A DNA stretch of 64,000 nt, taken from Isoetes taiwanensis. Taxonomy: Eukaryota; Streptophyta; Lycopodiopsida; Isoetales; Isoetaceae. Shown in pieces: positions 12,028 through 24,307 of this stretch (position 1 is the stretch's first letter; each line of letters starts with the position of its first letter). Where the stretch lies: positions 166,732-230,731 of the forward strand of contig JAJEKV010000408.1 of assembly GCA_021234155.1 (NCBI GenBank), given 5' to 3'. Under the pieces are notes generated by a model, which ran no database searches, had not been told where the DNA came from, and was given only the letters and a program-made list of their open reading frames with translations. The position numbers and the translations under genes are program-made.

Positions 12028-12877
12028 ATTCTGCAGCTGCAATAGACTTTATAGAATCTATGTAGGTGATATGCGCAGAAAGGCATATTGTGTGATCGTA
12101 GTTGAATAGAAATAGGAAACGCACCTTTGTTCTTAATTGTAAACAGACTATTATCTAATCTTGTATGGAACATGTATGCCTCCTGAAGAAACGAAACTTA
12201 ACAAAGTATATGAAACAGTGACAAAGGTTGATACATCTGAATGGTTCCTCTTATGTCTATATGTTATCAAAGTTCTTAAAGAAAATCATTGTATTAGATT
12301 TTTTTTTAAACAAATGGTTCATTAGCCAGTTTAAGGGTTCATAAGGAGCTTGGAAATCAATGTTATCTACAATGAAAACATTGATGCGTATTGTTGTGAC
12401 CCATTATTGTTTTTTTCTATGTTGTCAATTTTGTGGCAACTTATGGTTTAGAGTTTAGGATTTAGACGAGAAATTATACTATATGAAACATAAACGACAT
12501 TACCCTAAATCTTGAACTCTACATGTCAAAGATTGTGTAACACAACCTTTAAAAAAAGTCTAAATACAATAATTTATTAAATTACGAGAAGAAATTAGCA
12601 TACAAAATGCCTAAGGAACAATTTATGGATAAAAAGGATTACAATTGTTAAGTAGACTTCTTAAGCGAATGCGGCTTGGACTCCTTGCTCACTTACAAAT
12701 ATAGAAGTGATGGGACTTGGATGGAAAACTAATTCATGGTTTACAAAGCAAGATAAAGGAATTCCAAAAAAATGTTTCCTATGCTTCTACATCTCAATCT
12801 CGAGGTCTTTGCTAGCAATAGTGGAATAGTGCTCACATGTCCGATAGGACGCTGCCTTGTGGCGTGACGTTAAAATC

Positions 12878-12904
12878 TCTTCTTCTTCTTCTTCTTCTTC
12901 TTCT
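12878..12904. repeat. (CTT)n microsatellite
   Basis: About nine uninterrupted CTT/TTC units. Confidence 0.85.
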
Positions 12905-15626
12905 AACATGCTTATATTTCTGCTTCTCAATCTTAGGACAATCTTTGAGACATTGACTTCCCCCTCAAAGCCTCAAGATGTAGAATCCCATGACATCTTT
13001 TGACACATGCATGCTCACTCTCATCGTGCTCAAATTCAAAATTTGGAGCAAAGACAATAAAGTTCTTAAAGATCTTAAGAAACTTTGCTTCTTGCATAGA
13101 GCCAATCTTACATCTTACATCTAACGACGATGATTTTTTTGAGCTCCACTCACAATACGTCAACTACTTACACGTGCCTATGTGGAAACAATCATGCTTT
13201 GTTAAAATAGAAGGAAGTTCAGATATTTAGTTTCAGCAACTTTCCACCTGATACGCTCCATTTACACTACAGCAATTATCTGCCCCTAAGCTCGGTGCAA
13301 TATTGTCCAGCATTTCATGTAGTTAGAATAGACTTCTGCAAATTCTTTTTTTGCTAAAGTATTCTATAAGAATTTATTTCATTAACTCTTTTAAAGATCA
13401 TTAATGACCTTCCACCTACTGCAATATTTGGCCTATGTGGTGCATCATCATCAAGACTTTCTCATCTTTGATAAGAAATCATCTTGAATCACACAACGGT
13501 CTAAATAGTATGGAGATATCTCTGCCTGCATATCCTCTGGTATCCTTGAGAACCTTCCTGTATGTTTCTTGATCATTGCCCACGTGTTGCATACCATTCA
13601 ACAACAGTTATTACGTACTTAGAGTAAATTAAACAAAGTAATGTGGTCATTCTAATGCAAAAAGCTTATAACCCCATCAACTTTGTCAGTTAAGCAGAAA
13701 TTGAATCATAGCGAAGACCTAGATTAATAGGGGATAGCATTTGTAAACATTACATACTTCAGATATATTATAGAATTAAGTATTTACATAAGAACATCAT
13801 ACCTTGTATAGCATGGCAAAGGACCTCGCCAGTAGCGTAATACCAAATAACATCCACAAGATGTCATATGTCTTGTTGTTCTAGTTGCTCCAGTATGTTA
13901 GCTACTTATATCCATTCGTATAAAGCAAACTCAAAAGACAACTTACAATCTCCTTATGAATTGCCACATAAAGATGTCTCGCCTAATAAATTCGTATAGT
14001 AAAATGATCATAAATTTGAATCTACCGCCATTGTAGGTTCCCTTTAAGTTCTAAACTGATGTCTTGCATGACATCATTTTTACCATGCATCCAAAGGAGA
14101 ATGGTGACAGAGGTGACTGAAATCAGTAAACGATTGTAACAAAATACCCCAGATAATCTCTTCTCTTGCTGCAAAAAATTGAATACCATCAGTACATAAT
14201 CTTATTTATTTGGACATGAAACCATATCATCGTACATTTCCTTGTAAACTGAGATTCATAGAGGTGGGCCCACGCTACTCCATATACTTGTTAAAATGCG
14301 GATCTGGGAGCTTACACATGCTGTCAAACACTAAATTTTAAAAGCTAAGTATCCAAAAGATTACATGCTAGCTATATGATCAGACATGATAAAAAGAAAA
14401 AAAAATAAATTTGAAGAGGTTAAAGAACCACACTTAGAAAAACCAAAACCTATGCTGTTGCTCCTCTTTGCCATCGGCAAAGGAATGCTTCAGTCCTAAA
14501 CAAACACAAAGATATGTGTATGAATCAATCATCGAAACACAAAATGATAAGAAACGTACCTCCAAGTCCGAGTGCTATGGTGTAGACAGAATGATATTCA
14601 GATCTTCTGCCCGAGGCACCAAAATTATGTGCCGTTTGAATGTAATAGGCATGTAAATAGAGAAGGGGACCTTGAGCATATGCAAACACATGCAAACCTT
14701 GAGCTGGCCTTCCCAAGTCATTTCAATATTAATGAGAAATATTGTTACCAGCAGATATGAATCCAAAATAGAATGTCCTCGTATCTCCTACAACTCCATG
14801 AAAATCAAACAATATACAGATAACATATATGATGTAATGCCTGGTGTTCATGAATTAGCAATGCTTGCAAAGCTGGATGCAAACAGCCCGCATTCTATTG
14901 CTCTTGCATATTTTTTCAAAGCAAATAGATGCGTTAATATTCAGCTTATATGGAGGTTGTTTACAGAAACAGGAAGATGCATCTATCTGAGCAACAATAC
15001 CACTAACCTAATCAAAAGATTAAGCATAGCAGTTACCGGACCTCGATTTCCACCAAGGACCAAGTGGTGTTGAAGGGCCTAAGTGGATTGAAGAATCATA
15101 AGATTGAAAGCAGAAGATCAATCATCTAAAAGGAGTATGTACGCAGTCATATCTCTCGGGGCTATACCAGTTACTTTAATGGAGGGCACATTATATATAG
15201 GAATCAATCACATGCATATGAAGGAGCAGCTATGAAGCACTTGTGATTCTGAACTGAACTTCATCCCCCGTAAAACCCAACAAAACCCTCCCATTTTTCA
15301 TCTCCCATTGCGTTTGAAATCTCCGGCAAACCTCTTAGCATCCTAGATCTCGCCAATCCCATAACCGGAGTTCTAACAACAGATATAAAAGCTTCATTTG
15401 AAGCTCCTGCCCATTGAATCACTGTAAGAACGAACGAAAATCCTCCGAATGGATCTTCATTTCTCTGATCGTGTTCTTCTGTTGAATCTGATCTCCTGCT
15501 TTCTTCATTAGATCAAGCCAAAACCTGCTGCAACGAACCCTTCTAATTTGATTCCTGCGAATTCAAAATTGGCCATGATGATGAGTGTTATCTGCTAGTA
15601 TTTCGCAAGGGGAAGCATAAGCGGGA

Positions 15627-15662
15627 GGGAACGTCGCATACGACATTACATGCGGCGTTCCC
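15627..15662. repeat. Small hairpin
   Basis: GGGAACGTCGCAT is mirrored by ATGCGGCGTTCCC across a 10-base loop. It lies 28 bp outside the left end of the MITE. Confidence 0.6.
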
Positions 15663-15687
15663 GCATGGTTCCAACCCCATCCCATTT

Positions 15688-16065
15688 TAAGGGTCCGGTC
15701 ACATGTTGCTGTCAACAGGGTTCTCAAGCTGTCAATCGTAGAAATGGAAGGGGTCACATGCCGAATTTTGACAGGGAAGAGGCCTTGTTGATAGCGATCC
15801 GTTCAACAGGCTTCTGCATCGGTTGGAAGCATTGCCGTCAATCAACAGGAATTTCAGAGATGAGGACAGCTGGAAGATTTTCTAGCACTTGGCAGCAATC
15901 CCTCTGCCGGATCACAGACAGCCGCGCCAAGATTTCTTGCTTTTGTTCTTTCTTTGCAACCTGGAATCCTTTCTTTGACAGGATCATGTGACCCGAGCAA
16001 AACAATTGGGTTCCTGTCAACGGCAAAGAATCCCTGTTTACCAGCTTCATGTGACTTGACCCTAA
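15688..16065. mobile_element. Tourist-like MITE with TAA target duplication
   Basis: The element spans 15691-16062 and is flanked by TAA on both sides (15688-15690 and 16063-16065). Terminal inverted repeats begin GGGTCCGGTCACATG on the left and end CATGTGACTTGACCC on the right. Similarity continues inward for about 65-75 bp: GCTG..AACAGGG, and a second GGGTCACATG about 57 bp in on the left and about 69 bp in on the right. A GGG-initial TIR with a TAA duplication is the pattern of PIF/Harbinger-derived Tourist MITEs. It has no coding capacity. Confidence 0.8.
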
Positions 16066-16122
16066 AAGATAAGATGTGAAATTATCGCCGCCACTCTTGG
16101 TAGACTTTTGGATTGCTAAGAA

Positions 16123-16258
16123 GGTACATTGTTTTAAATCAATGCAACTAAGTTATTTTTGATGAAGCCGATATAATGATTGATATGGATTTTGAGCCTC
16201 GGGTGGTTGGCATTTTGAATGCAATGCCATCTAATTTGGAACTAAAAATTCAAACGAG
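16123..16258 (+). pseudogene. DEAD-box helicase pseudogene, motif II segment
   Basis: The helicase resumes with VLNQCN, then a stop where the family has Tyr, then motif II in FDEADIMIDMDFEP and VVGILNAMPSNLELKIQTR. Family proteins usually have DEADRMIDMGFEP here. The segment ends exactly at a 7-bp AAACGAG that is repeated after the inserted element. Confidence 0.9.
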
Positions 16259-16703
16259 GTGCACCCTGGCCTACCGCAGTCGTCGGATTTGTCGATCCTA
16301 CGACCCAGATTACGACCCAGCTTGTATGCTGGGGCCTGTGGGCACCTCCTGTTTCGCTTATAGTCATTTATGATTGGAGGCGCCTATGATTTTGAAATAT
16401 GAAATTCGATTTCATCTAAGGTTTTGAGGGAATATCAAACCTCTGTACGGCTTTGCCTAAGATTTTAGAATATGAAATATGGGGGCTCGAACCTCTACCA
16501 AACTAACTCAATATCCTAATAAGATTATTTTAACTAATACACCTCGTGAGCTAATGTGATTATTTTTTATCTTGAATCTATGTTTTTCTTTATAACAACC
16601 CATTCAATTGTTTTAGAGATATATGGTCTATGGTTTCAGGAATTGTTATTTTTACATCGATATTAATTACCCCTAAACCCCCTGTTATTTTGCTACATAT
16701 TCT
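16259..16703 (-). mobile_element. tRNA-box dispersed repeat, copy A
   Basis: A roughly 445-bp non-coding element inserted between helicase motifs II and III. Read on the minus strand it contains a tRNA A-box-like TTAGCTCACGAGGTGTATTAG and, further on, a B-box GGTTCGAGCCCCC, so an RNA polymerase III promoter origin is likely. AAACGAG flanks it (16252-16258 and 16704-16710), consistent with a 7-bp target duplication. Copy B follows immediately in the same orientation. Confidence 0.75.
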
Positions 16704-16710
16704 AAACGAG

Positions 16711-17167
16711 GGCCACCCTGGACTACCACAGTCGTCGGATTCGTCGATCCTATGACCCAGATTGTTCGATCCTATGACCCAGATTGTATATTGGGGCCTG
16801 TGGGCACCTCTCGTTTTGTTTATAGTCATTTATGATTGGAGGCGTCTATAATTTTGAAATATGAAATACGATTTCGCCTAAGATTTTGAGGGAATATCAA
16901 ACCTCTATACGGCTTTGCCTAAGATTTTAGAATATGAAATACAGGGGCTCGAACCTCTACCAAAATAACCTGATATCTTAATAAAACTACTTTAATCAAT
17001 ATATCTAGTGAGCTAATGTAATTATTTTTTATCTTGAATCTATGTTTTTTTTTTTTATAACAACCCATTCAAATGTTTTAGGGATATATGGTCTATGGTT
17101 TCAAGAATTGTTATTTTTACATCGATATCAAATCCTTCTGGAACCCCCTGTTATTTTGCTACATATT
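16711..17167 (-). mobile_element. tRNA-box dispersed repeat, copy B
   Basis: Second copy, same strand, about 457 bp, clearly similar to copy A from GGCCACCCTGGACTACCACA to TATTTTGCTACATATT. It carries a B-box (GGTTCGAGCCCCT on the minus strand). Relative to copy A it has a small duplication of CGATCCTATGACCCAGATTG. The helicase frame continues directly after it. Confidence 0.75.
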
Positions 17168-17770
17168 AGAATGACACATATGTTCAGCGCAACAATGTCA
17201 TCACATGTTCAACGACTCGCAAGGAAGTATCTTAGAAACCCAGTTGTCATAACAGTTGGTACATCTGGTAAGGCCAATGAGCTTATTACTCAACAAGTGA
17301 TGCTGATGGAGGAGTACAATAAGCTAGACAGGCTTCAACGAGTTATGAGTGACAAGACGACTATTATCTTTGTGAATACGAAGAAAACAGTTGATTGGCT
17401 ATTAAGCCAACTTAATAGCTTCGACGATGAAGTGACAGCCATTCATGGTGGAATATGCCAAAAACAATGCGAGATGAATTTGGAATGTTTTCACACTAGA
17501 TGTTTTAAGTATTTAGTGGCTACCAACGTGGTTGGACGTGGAATTGATATTCCAAATGTGGCTTATGTGATCAACTTTGATATGCCAACAACAATACACA
17601 TGCACATACATCGGATAGGTCGTACTGGTCGTGCCGGTAAGACTGGAATTGCTACCACATTTGTGACACTTAATGATAGAGACATTTTCTATGATCTATA
17701 ACAGAGGCTTATTCAGAGCAATAGTCCAATCCCACTTGGAATTGCAAGGGCAAGACATCAAAATTTATGA
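17168..17770 (+). pseudogene. DEAD-box helicase pseudogene, C-terminal RecA domain
   Basis: A single open frame from motif III to near the end: MFSATM (motif III), [27 protein letters not shown] (motif IV), [36 protein letters not shown] (motif V) and [13 protein letters not shown] (motif VI), then FYDL. A stop follows where the family continues Lys-Gln, and the reading QRLIQSNSPIPLGIAR continues beyond it before decay. The upstream vector-like start at 17042 lies in the repeat and is not a real start. This part is much less damaged than the N-terminal part. Confidence 0.9.
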
Positions 17771-18560
17771 TAAGTTAGAACCAAAACTAGTGTAATATAA
17801 ACTTTGGCATTGAAATAAATGCCACAAGCAAAAAGATATATTGGAATGAAGTTTTTCAAAATTTCCTTCGAGACTTATTGACTGTTTTGTGATATGTTCA
17901 TGCAAGTTCGTTGGTCACTAGATTCTAAATTTTATTCGGATTATTGTATCCATAATGGACAATTCTTTGGCATGTATCTAGGCTCTTGTTATGTTGATGT
18001 TTTTCCCTTTGGTTTCTAAAGGTAGCTTCTCAATTGCAGTGGATTCTTAATGGATTCTTAAACCATTTTTTGCATCGCTATAAGCTTATATGGGGCAAAT
18101 GAAGAGAGTTCATTTCATGTTCACCTTGTGCGCTCCTTTTTTGCAATATAAATTAGTAAGATTAAGAATTGCATTTCTAATAGTTCTCGTCCCTAAAAGG
18201 CTTTGAAATGGCACTCTTACATTAAAAAGGAAACAAAACAAGTTAAATAGATAAGTTCCCTTGATAAGTCCGTCACTATATTCCAATTCACAAGTATAGA
18301 GAGAATAAGAGGGTCTCAAACTTTATGAGTATATCCATTATACTTGATGGAAGTACAACCTTATTTCCATGATACAAAAATCTACAGAAGACTGGCAAAA
18401 TGCCAGGAATCAAATTTCTTTGCCATTTACAAACCATATTCACTTTCGTAAATATAGTTAAAATCAATAACAAACGCCTTCACAAAGCAGAGGCTCGACA
18501 CTCTTGCAAGTACCCGAATCTGCCCTTTCTGTAAACCTCCAATACATACAGTTTTACTTG
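17771..18560. other. No supported gene
   Basis: Intergenic between the helicase pseudogene and the 3' end of the LysM gene. I see no RNA gene, repeat or convincing frame. Confidence 0.4.
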
Positions 18561-18564
18561 CAAT

Positions 18565-21500
18565 TTACACATTTGGGATGACAAGGATATCACCTGAAAT
18601 TACATAAATTCATGATGGAATACATTCAAGAAAGTGTATACAGCAAACTTTATAGATGCCAAAGATTCACAATTACCTGCATAGATCAAGTTTGGATTCT
18701 CTATGCCATTTGCTGCTTGGATGTCTGGGATTGAGACACCATATCTTCGAGAAAGTGACCACAACGTGTTTCCCTGAGGTATTAAACTTGGGTAAATATA
18801 GGTGAAATGGTTCCATGCAAGTGAAGGTCGTGAATCTGATCATTTTTTACTCGACTTTATGCTTGTAGGGCCTTGATGTTCATTTTATTGAGTATATGTC
18901 CTTGTAAACCATTATCATGCAGTCTTGATTTAAGGAATTTAAAACTGCCTTTCAGATGAAGGATTAGTACAGGCTAACTGTGAACAACTGTTTTCAACAA
19001 CTACTGAATTTAAGAGCAGGGAAAATATGTACCCTCTGGATATAATGTGTGCGAGGAATCCACAATAACTGCCCAGTGGCAACATTTGCTGGATTTAAAA
19101 TCTTGTTTGACTGAAGATAAAGCAAAAACTGTTACTATTTCTAGCATTTCATATCGATAAAACAAAAACTGTTACTGTTTCTAGCATTTAATATTACTCA
19201 CAAAAAAGAAAATGTGCTAAAAATATAAGGTAATGGCATGATGCTTGCTGGAATAGTTAGATTGAAGGCCAGAATGTCTTCTTACGTTGATGGCGTCTCT
19301 GTAATGGACCCCATAGCATAGAGAAAGCGAAAATATAAATTCATAAAGCTATCTAGAGTTTGATACCGTACAGATGAGACATACTACCAGTCTGTTGCTG
19401 ACAACGGCATGGACTAGACAACTTACATCGTAATCAGAGACTTGAACCTGCTGGATTTTTGTGTCTGTATAGATGCCCAGGGTGACAATTGACAAGGCTT
19501 TTATCTAAAGTTGTATCAGAGAAATTTTCTACTAAATGACAGCATCAGTTTTAGATTTATAAGTAGGTTATTAAAACATGCAATTAAGGGATGGCTTTTT
19601 AGCGCTAGAAATAAACTATTCGGAAACATGATATTTTTAACCAAGCCAAATATGCTCCCTTGCAACTTGCAACTTATGTATGTAGCAGTCACTAAAAGGA
19701 AGAAAACAAATATGTCACTAGGAAGAGGACGCATATGAGGCCTAGGAAAGGATCACAGATATAGTTATGCTATCCATGTAACAAAATAACAAAGTAGAAA
19801 AACTCGATCCTTCCATACTTATTGATTTACATCTAAAGTATATCATTTAAAAGAAGAACAACATTTCCTCTTAATGCTTCTTTGCTGGTTCAGACATGAT
19901 TCAATGTTAGCTTGTCTCACAAAGATGTCCTCGTCACTAGCATTCATTGGGCAAGGTTTTAAAATTGGAGTTACAGTCAAACAGTTGAAATAAAGAAACC
20001 ATTCATCAATAACAGTCGAGACATCCATGAGCAGGCATTTTGTTGAGATGGAGCTATTCTTTCGAACTGCACAAGCCGACATGGATGGCAATGAAATCAT
20101 CACTTCCGTCTTATGCCATATATGTTAAAGGCACAAAGATTGAACACTTAACAATGACAGTGGACTAGGCCAGTTGGTATTATATTTTGTACATATTGAG
20201 TAGCGCTTCAGGAATGAACAGGTTAGTCACCTCTAACCAGACTGAAGTTATCTAAGGCAATCAGTATTCTTAGCTGAGATGAGTGTCCTATTAACCAATA
20301 ACCTGAAGGACAGTACAGCACAACTCGAGAGTACAAAAGCTTCCAAAAAGATCAAGATGTAAGTTTCACAAACCTCCATTATTGCTTCAGTGTAAGTATC
20401 GTGATGGGAAGCAATGTCAGATAAGCTTTCGCCAGGAATCACTTTATATACATAGTTGCCCTTAGGCCTGTTTTCTGGGATATTAAACCAAGAGAAATAA
20501 AAAAATGTTTTCATTTCATACAAAAAATCACAATTCGCTGTTCTTTATCCACCATCACTTACCCTTTGTTCCAATCCAAGTGTGTGCTTGCCGCTCATTC
20601 CCTTTCCGCCATCGAACATATCTCCAAGGGCATGGCCTGGGATGATAATACATTAGAAACAAAATCGGACCTGTAAGAACTTCATATATTGAACATTTTA
20701 TGCTTCAACATACTGAGAACAAACCCTTGATGAATTATACTTCTTCATGAGTAAGAGCCAAACTATGTCAAGGGAATCATGCCAGTAAAACTTGCATTAA
20801 CATTGAGCAGCTTCATTGTTTCCATTAAACTTATGTTAGTCCTTGTTAAGAAATTCTTAGGAGAATTTCAGAAAAGCTCATTTATTTCATTCTCTGGGTA
20901 AGCTGTCTTCAGACACTCAAAGATTTTGATGGCATCCAAATGATTCAGAGCTAATAAATAAAACAATAAGGATTTAAATAATGTACAAGCATGGTAGTGC
21001 AGCCCAAGTCTTACTTGTCATATGTTGCAGGCTGAACAAACACTGGACTTGATGATGTTGAGCTCTCAATTTTCTACAATATGAAGAAAAGGATAAATTT
21101 CTTAGAATCTGCAAGCATAAAGTGAATAAACTTACAGACATCATACACATTTGTTAAAATTACTCAGATCCATCCATTCTTTTGGCACAGCACCATGCAT
21201 GGTGCATGATAATTAAGATAAGTTATTCACATGAAATAAACAAAGTTCCTCTTCCTTTCTTTTTCACTTCCAATGCATGTACAGTCTTAAAGATTTACAG
21301 ACATTCATTCATGTTAGATATATTATTTACATTTCAAATTAACATGAATCCAAGAAGACAACTCCCTTTTCCTTCTTTGAGACTTTAACATTAGACTGCT
21401 TTGGATTGGCATCAGAAAAATATGGGAACATAAGAAATCCAAAAATTCAACTGAAATGTATTAGTGATAGCAAGTTTCACGTCAGACAAACCAGAGGAAA

Positions 21501-21738
21501 ACGGAGGAACAATTCATTCAATACTGAAGAAGAAATATAGAACATTGACCAATATGGTGTATGGAAATATTGGCATAAAAAATGCCAATCCTCACAAAAC
21601 TTTTGATAAAAACACAATCTATGTCAGAAAAGGGAATGAGATTACATTGAACGATTGTGCCGAACCACAGAATGGCAAAGCCCTTCTCAATGCCGGCCAG
21701 GCATGCCACAAATCAGTACTTCGCTCCTTCATATTCAT
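18565..21738 (-). CDS. LysM-domain protein gene, six or more exons
   Basis: Two LysM-like modules are encoded. Exons supported by GT-AG sites and phase: 20563-20670, 20374-20474, 19033-19110, 18677-18773 and 18565-18593. They read ...RQAHTWIGTKENRPKGNYVY, KVIPGESLSDIASHHDTYTE (LysM 1), NKILNPANVATGQLLWIP, then GNTLWSLSRRYGVSIPDIQA (LysM 2) and a C-terminal GDILVIPNV-stop. A further exon, 21015-21073, gives KIESSTSSSPVFVQPATYD. A possible first exon, 21646-21738, starts ATG and reads MNMKERSTDLWHAWPALRRA, which has organelle-transit character. LysM binds N-acetylglucosamine polymers in many proteins, but the substrate here is unknown. The junction between 21015-21073 and 20563-20670 is one base short for frame continuity, so either the real start lies downstream (an ATG reading MYYHPRPCPWRY) or this copy has a small deletion or sequence error. 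Confidence 0.7.
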
Positions 21739-24300
21739 TATGCCTTGCTACTGACTTCCAGCTGCTAAAATTCCAGTCCAAAGCTGCAAACCCAGTTGGG
21801 TTAAGCAAAAGAAAATGTGGGCTCCCCTGCTTTACGCCTTTCATTCAAAACCACATCATTTAGCGAACCAATTCCAAAATTGCCATTCTTCTGCAAATGC
21901 TCTTTGACCAAGAATAAACTACACAAGAAAACCTCACATACAGTATCTCGGGGGCATGAAATCAAGCATTCACAACAGACTGTAAAGAATCACAAGCACC
22001 AGAATTTGGGCGGCTACTTGAAAGTGGATTCTTTATACTCTGGCTTTGATTTTTGCACAAAGAGAATGGACCCAGTTCATATTCTTTTCTGCAGGCTTTC
22101 AGCGGCAAGCTGAATAGCCAAGTGCTCCTGCTAGTGGAAGAAATTGACTGCTTTAGAGATCAGACACTCCTTTCCTTTTTGCCTTGACGTAGTAACTGGC
22201 AGGTTCTGCACAACACTCTCGTATTTTATGGCGTAAATTCTTTATGTACCATCATCTGAGGAAATCTTGGATAAGGTCTGCAAATTCCTTTGGTCCACGA
22301 GAAACATGTAACACGAGAGGCGCATTTTTTGGCTCACGAATTTACAATTTTTGAAAATTGTATGGGTTCATTTTTTTTTTTTTTTTTTTTTTTTGAGGGT
22401 AAGTATGTGTATATATATACAAGAATTTGTCGCGGCGGCATTCGCCGCCGCAGTCATGTTTAGTTTGATAGCATCTGAGAAATGAAGAAATTAGAATAAA
22501 TGCAAGTGGAGTAATTTTGGTTCTAATGTGACGATCCTTTGTTTGCTTGACCTTTAACTAAGTACAACCATCACTAACTTGTTTATCCTCAACAAACCTT
22601 TTCTTCATTTCCTTTTCCATCATCTTACTGCAACATTATTCTTCCTTTGCGGATCCTCACAGAATGGTTCTCTGGTAACAAACAATTCAAATTTGAATTC
22701 AATATAAATAAATGCCAGTTAACATAAATAAATGCCAATTAAGCCGGTCGCAATTGTTCTCCAAAAGAACAAAATTATACAATTCAAAGTATCTGGCATC
22801 CAAAAAGCGTGGAAGTCAAAAAAGTTAGCACAAAAAAAAAAAAAAAAAGCAACCGAAGGCAAGGTTCACATTGACAAATGCTTTTCCGTTGGATTTATCG
22901 GTGACTGCAAAACTCTTTTCTTCTGCTTATATCTGTGTTCTTCATGATTATGTTCTCAATTGTCTACATTTATTTACTGGTTTATATACTTGGGGATAAA
23001 GACGTTCCTATCATAATTGGCTACTGCATTCTCTGTCCTCATTTGTTTAGTCTTTGAACAGGAAAACAATGGTTTCACACCAAGGACTTAAGCAAATACA
23101 TAACTGTATCTCCATAATCCATGCCTGATTTGGCTTCTTGACTAGATCCCATATCGAGTGATTCTTCATCTGAAGGTGTTACAACCAACAATATGACAAT
23201 TCAACAATATGCCACATGAATTTGGAAAGAACTGTTTATGCGCTTCCAAAGTGCCAGCAAAATCTTGAAGTTGTTGCTCATCTTAAGCCTTGGTTTGGCT
23301 GTGCAAGATTTCTGAATGTTTTCTTTTCTGCTAGGATTTGGTGGTTGATGGCATTTTAAGGATTTCTTGGATTGCTAGAAAAAGGAAGCTATGTAAATTT
23401 AAAGGATTTGAGAAGCAGCTTCGAAAACTCTGGCGATGCTTTTGGGCAATTAGTCTGTTTCAAGATGTGCAAACGATCTTCAAGATGCGAGCAAGATTCC
23501 CAGTCACCCTAAAACTTAATCTGCAGCAGTCTGATGGTTATTAGGTGTGGCACTTATCTTTTGTAATTGTAGCTCATATTTATCTGAAAATAACCAATCT
23601 TAGCATTCGTTCAACTACAGAGCATACAGAAACATTTTGTGCGGCTTACTACAGTATAACTATCATTTTCATTATGCTCAAGTTGTGCCAGTTATTCTAG
23701 TCATAGAAGGTTCCAATGCAATAGCAGCTTTCTTGTTACAAAAGGAGGTGCAACTCGAGCAGAAAGGTGCAACATTGCATACATATTCTATATAAGCAAA
23801 ATCTGCCAGAATGTATGAAGATAATGACCATCACTTAAAATAAGGCGGTATTGCCTAGTCCAAAGAACATGTGATACACTACCTTGCTGCAGGAATCTAT
23901 CACTTAGAGCTTGCTGATTATGGAATTCGGCTATGCAAAACACATTTGATAAATTATCAAAAGTATTGCCTATTAAGGATGAGTTCTGATCTCTATTGTT
24001 CAATGCTATACTTCGAAATGGAATGCAGACATGAAATGGCCTATTGATATTTGATAGAAAAGGTGTAAGTTTTTGCAAACGGAAGCTTTTTTAACACACC
24101 CAAATATGTTAAAGCTACGAGATAAACTGGATTTGTGGCAAATTGCATAGGGATTTTCATTTAGCATCTAATATTTTTAATATTCTTAGACGTCACTTAT
24201 GCTTTACATATCCTAATAGACTATCTGATAACTAGGAATCAGAAAAAAAGAAACCCCAGAGAAAGGGACACTGAAAATCGAAGCGGATGAAATTAAGTTT
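21739..24300. other. No supported gene
   Basis: Intergenic, AT-rich. It contains a 25-base T run near 22370-22395, an A run near 22832 and no recognisable frame. The first few hundred bases could hold the promoter and 5' leader of the LysM gene on the minus strand. Confidence 0.4.
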
Positions 24301-24307
24301 TGCGTAG

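Larger units (their letters stand above)
12028..16122. mobile_element. About 4.1-kb insertion inside the helicase pseudogene
   Basis: This interval separates helicase segments that are adjacent in the family (the end of the ATPGR region and VLNQCN-VI-DEAD). Its identity is unclear: no transposase, reverse transcriptase or clear terminal repeats. It contains a (CTT)n run near 12878-12904, several unrecognised frames (for example plus 14672-15073) and a complete Tourist-like MITE near its right side. It could be a large non-autonomous element, several nested insertions, or a retained intron of the ancestral gene. Confidence 0.5.
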
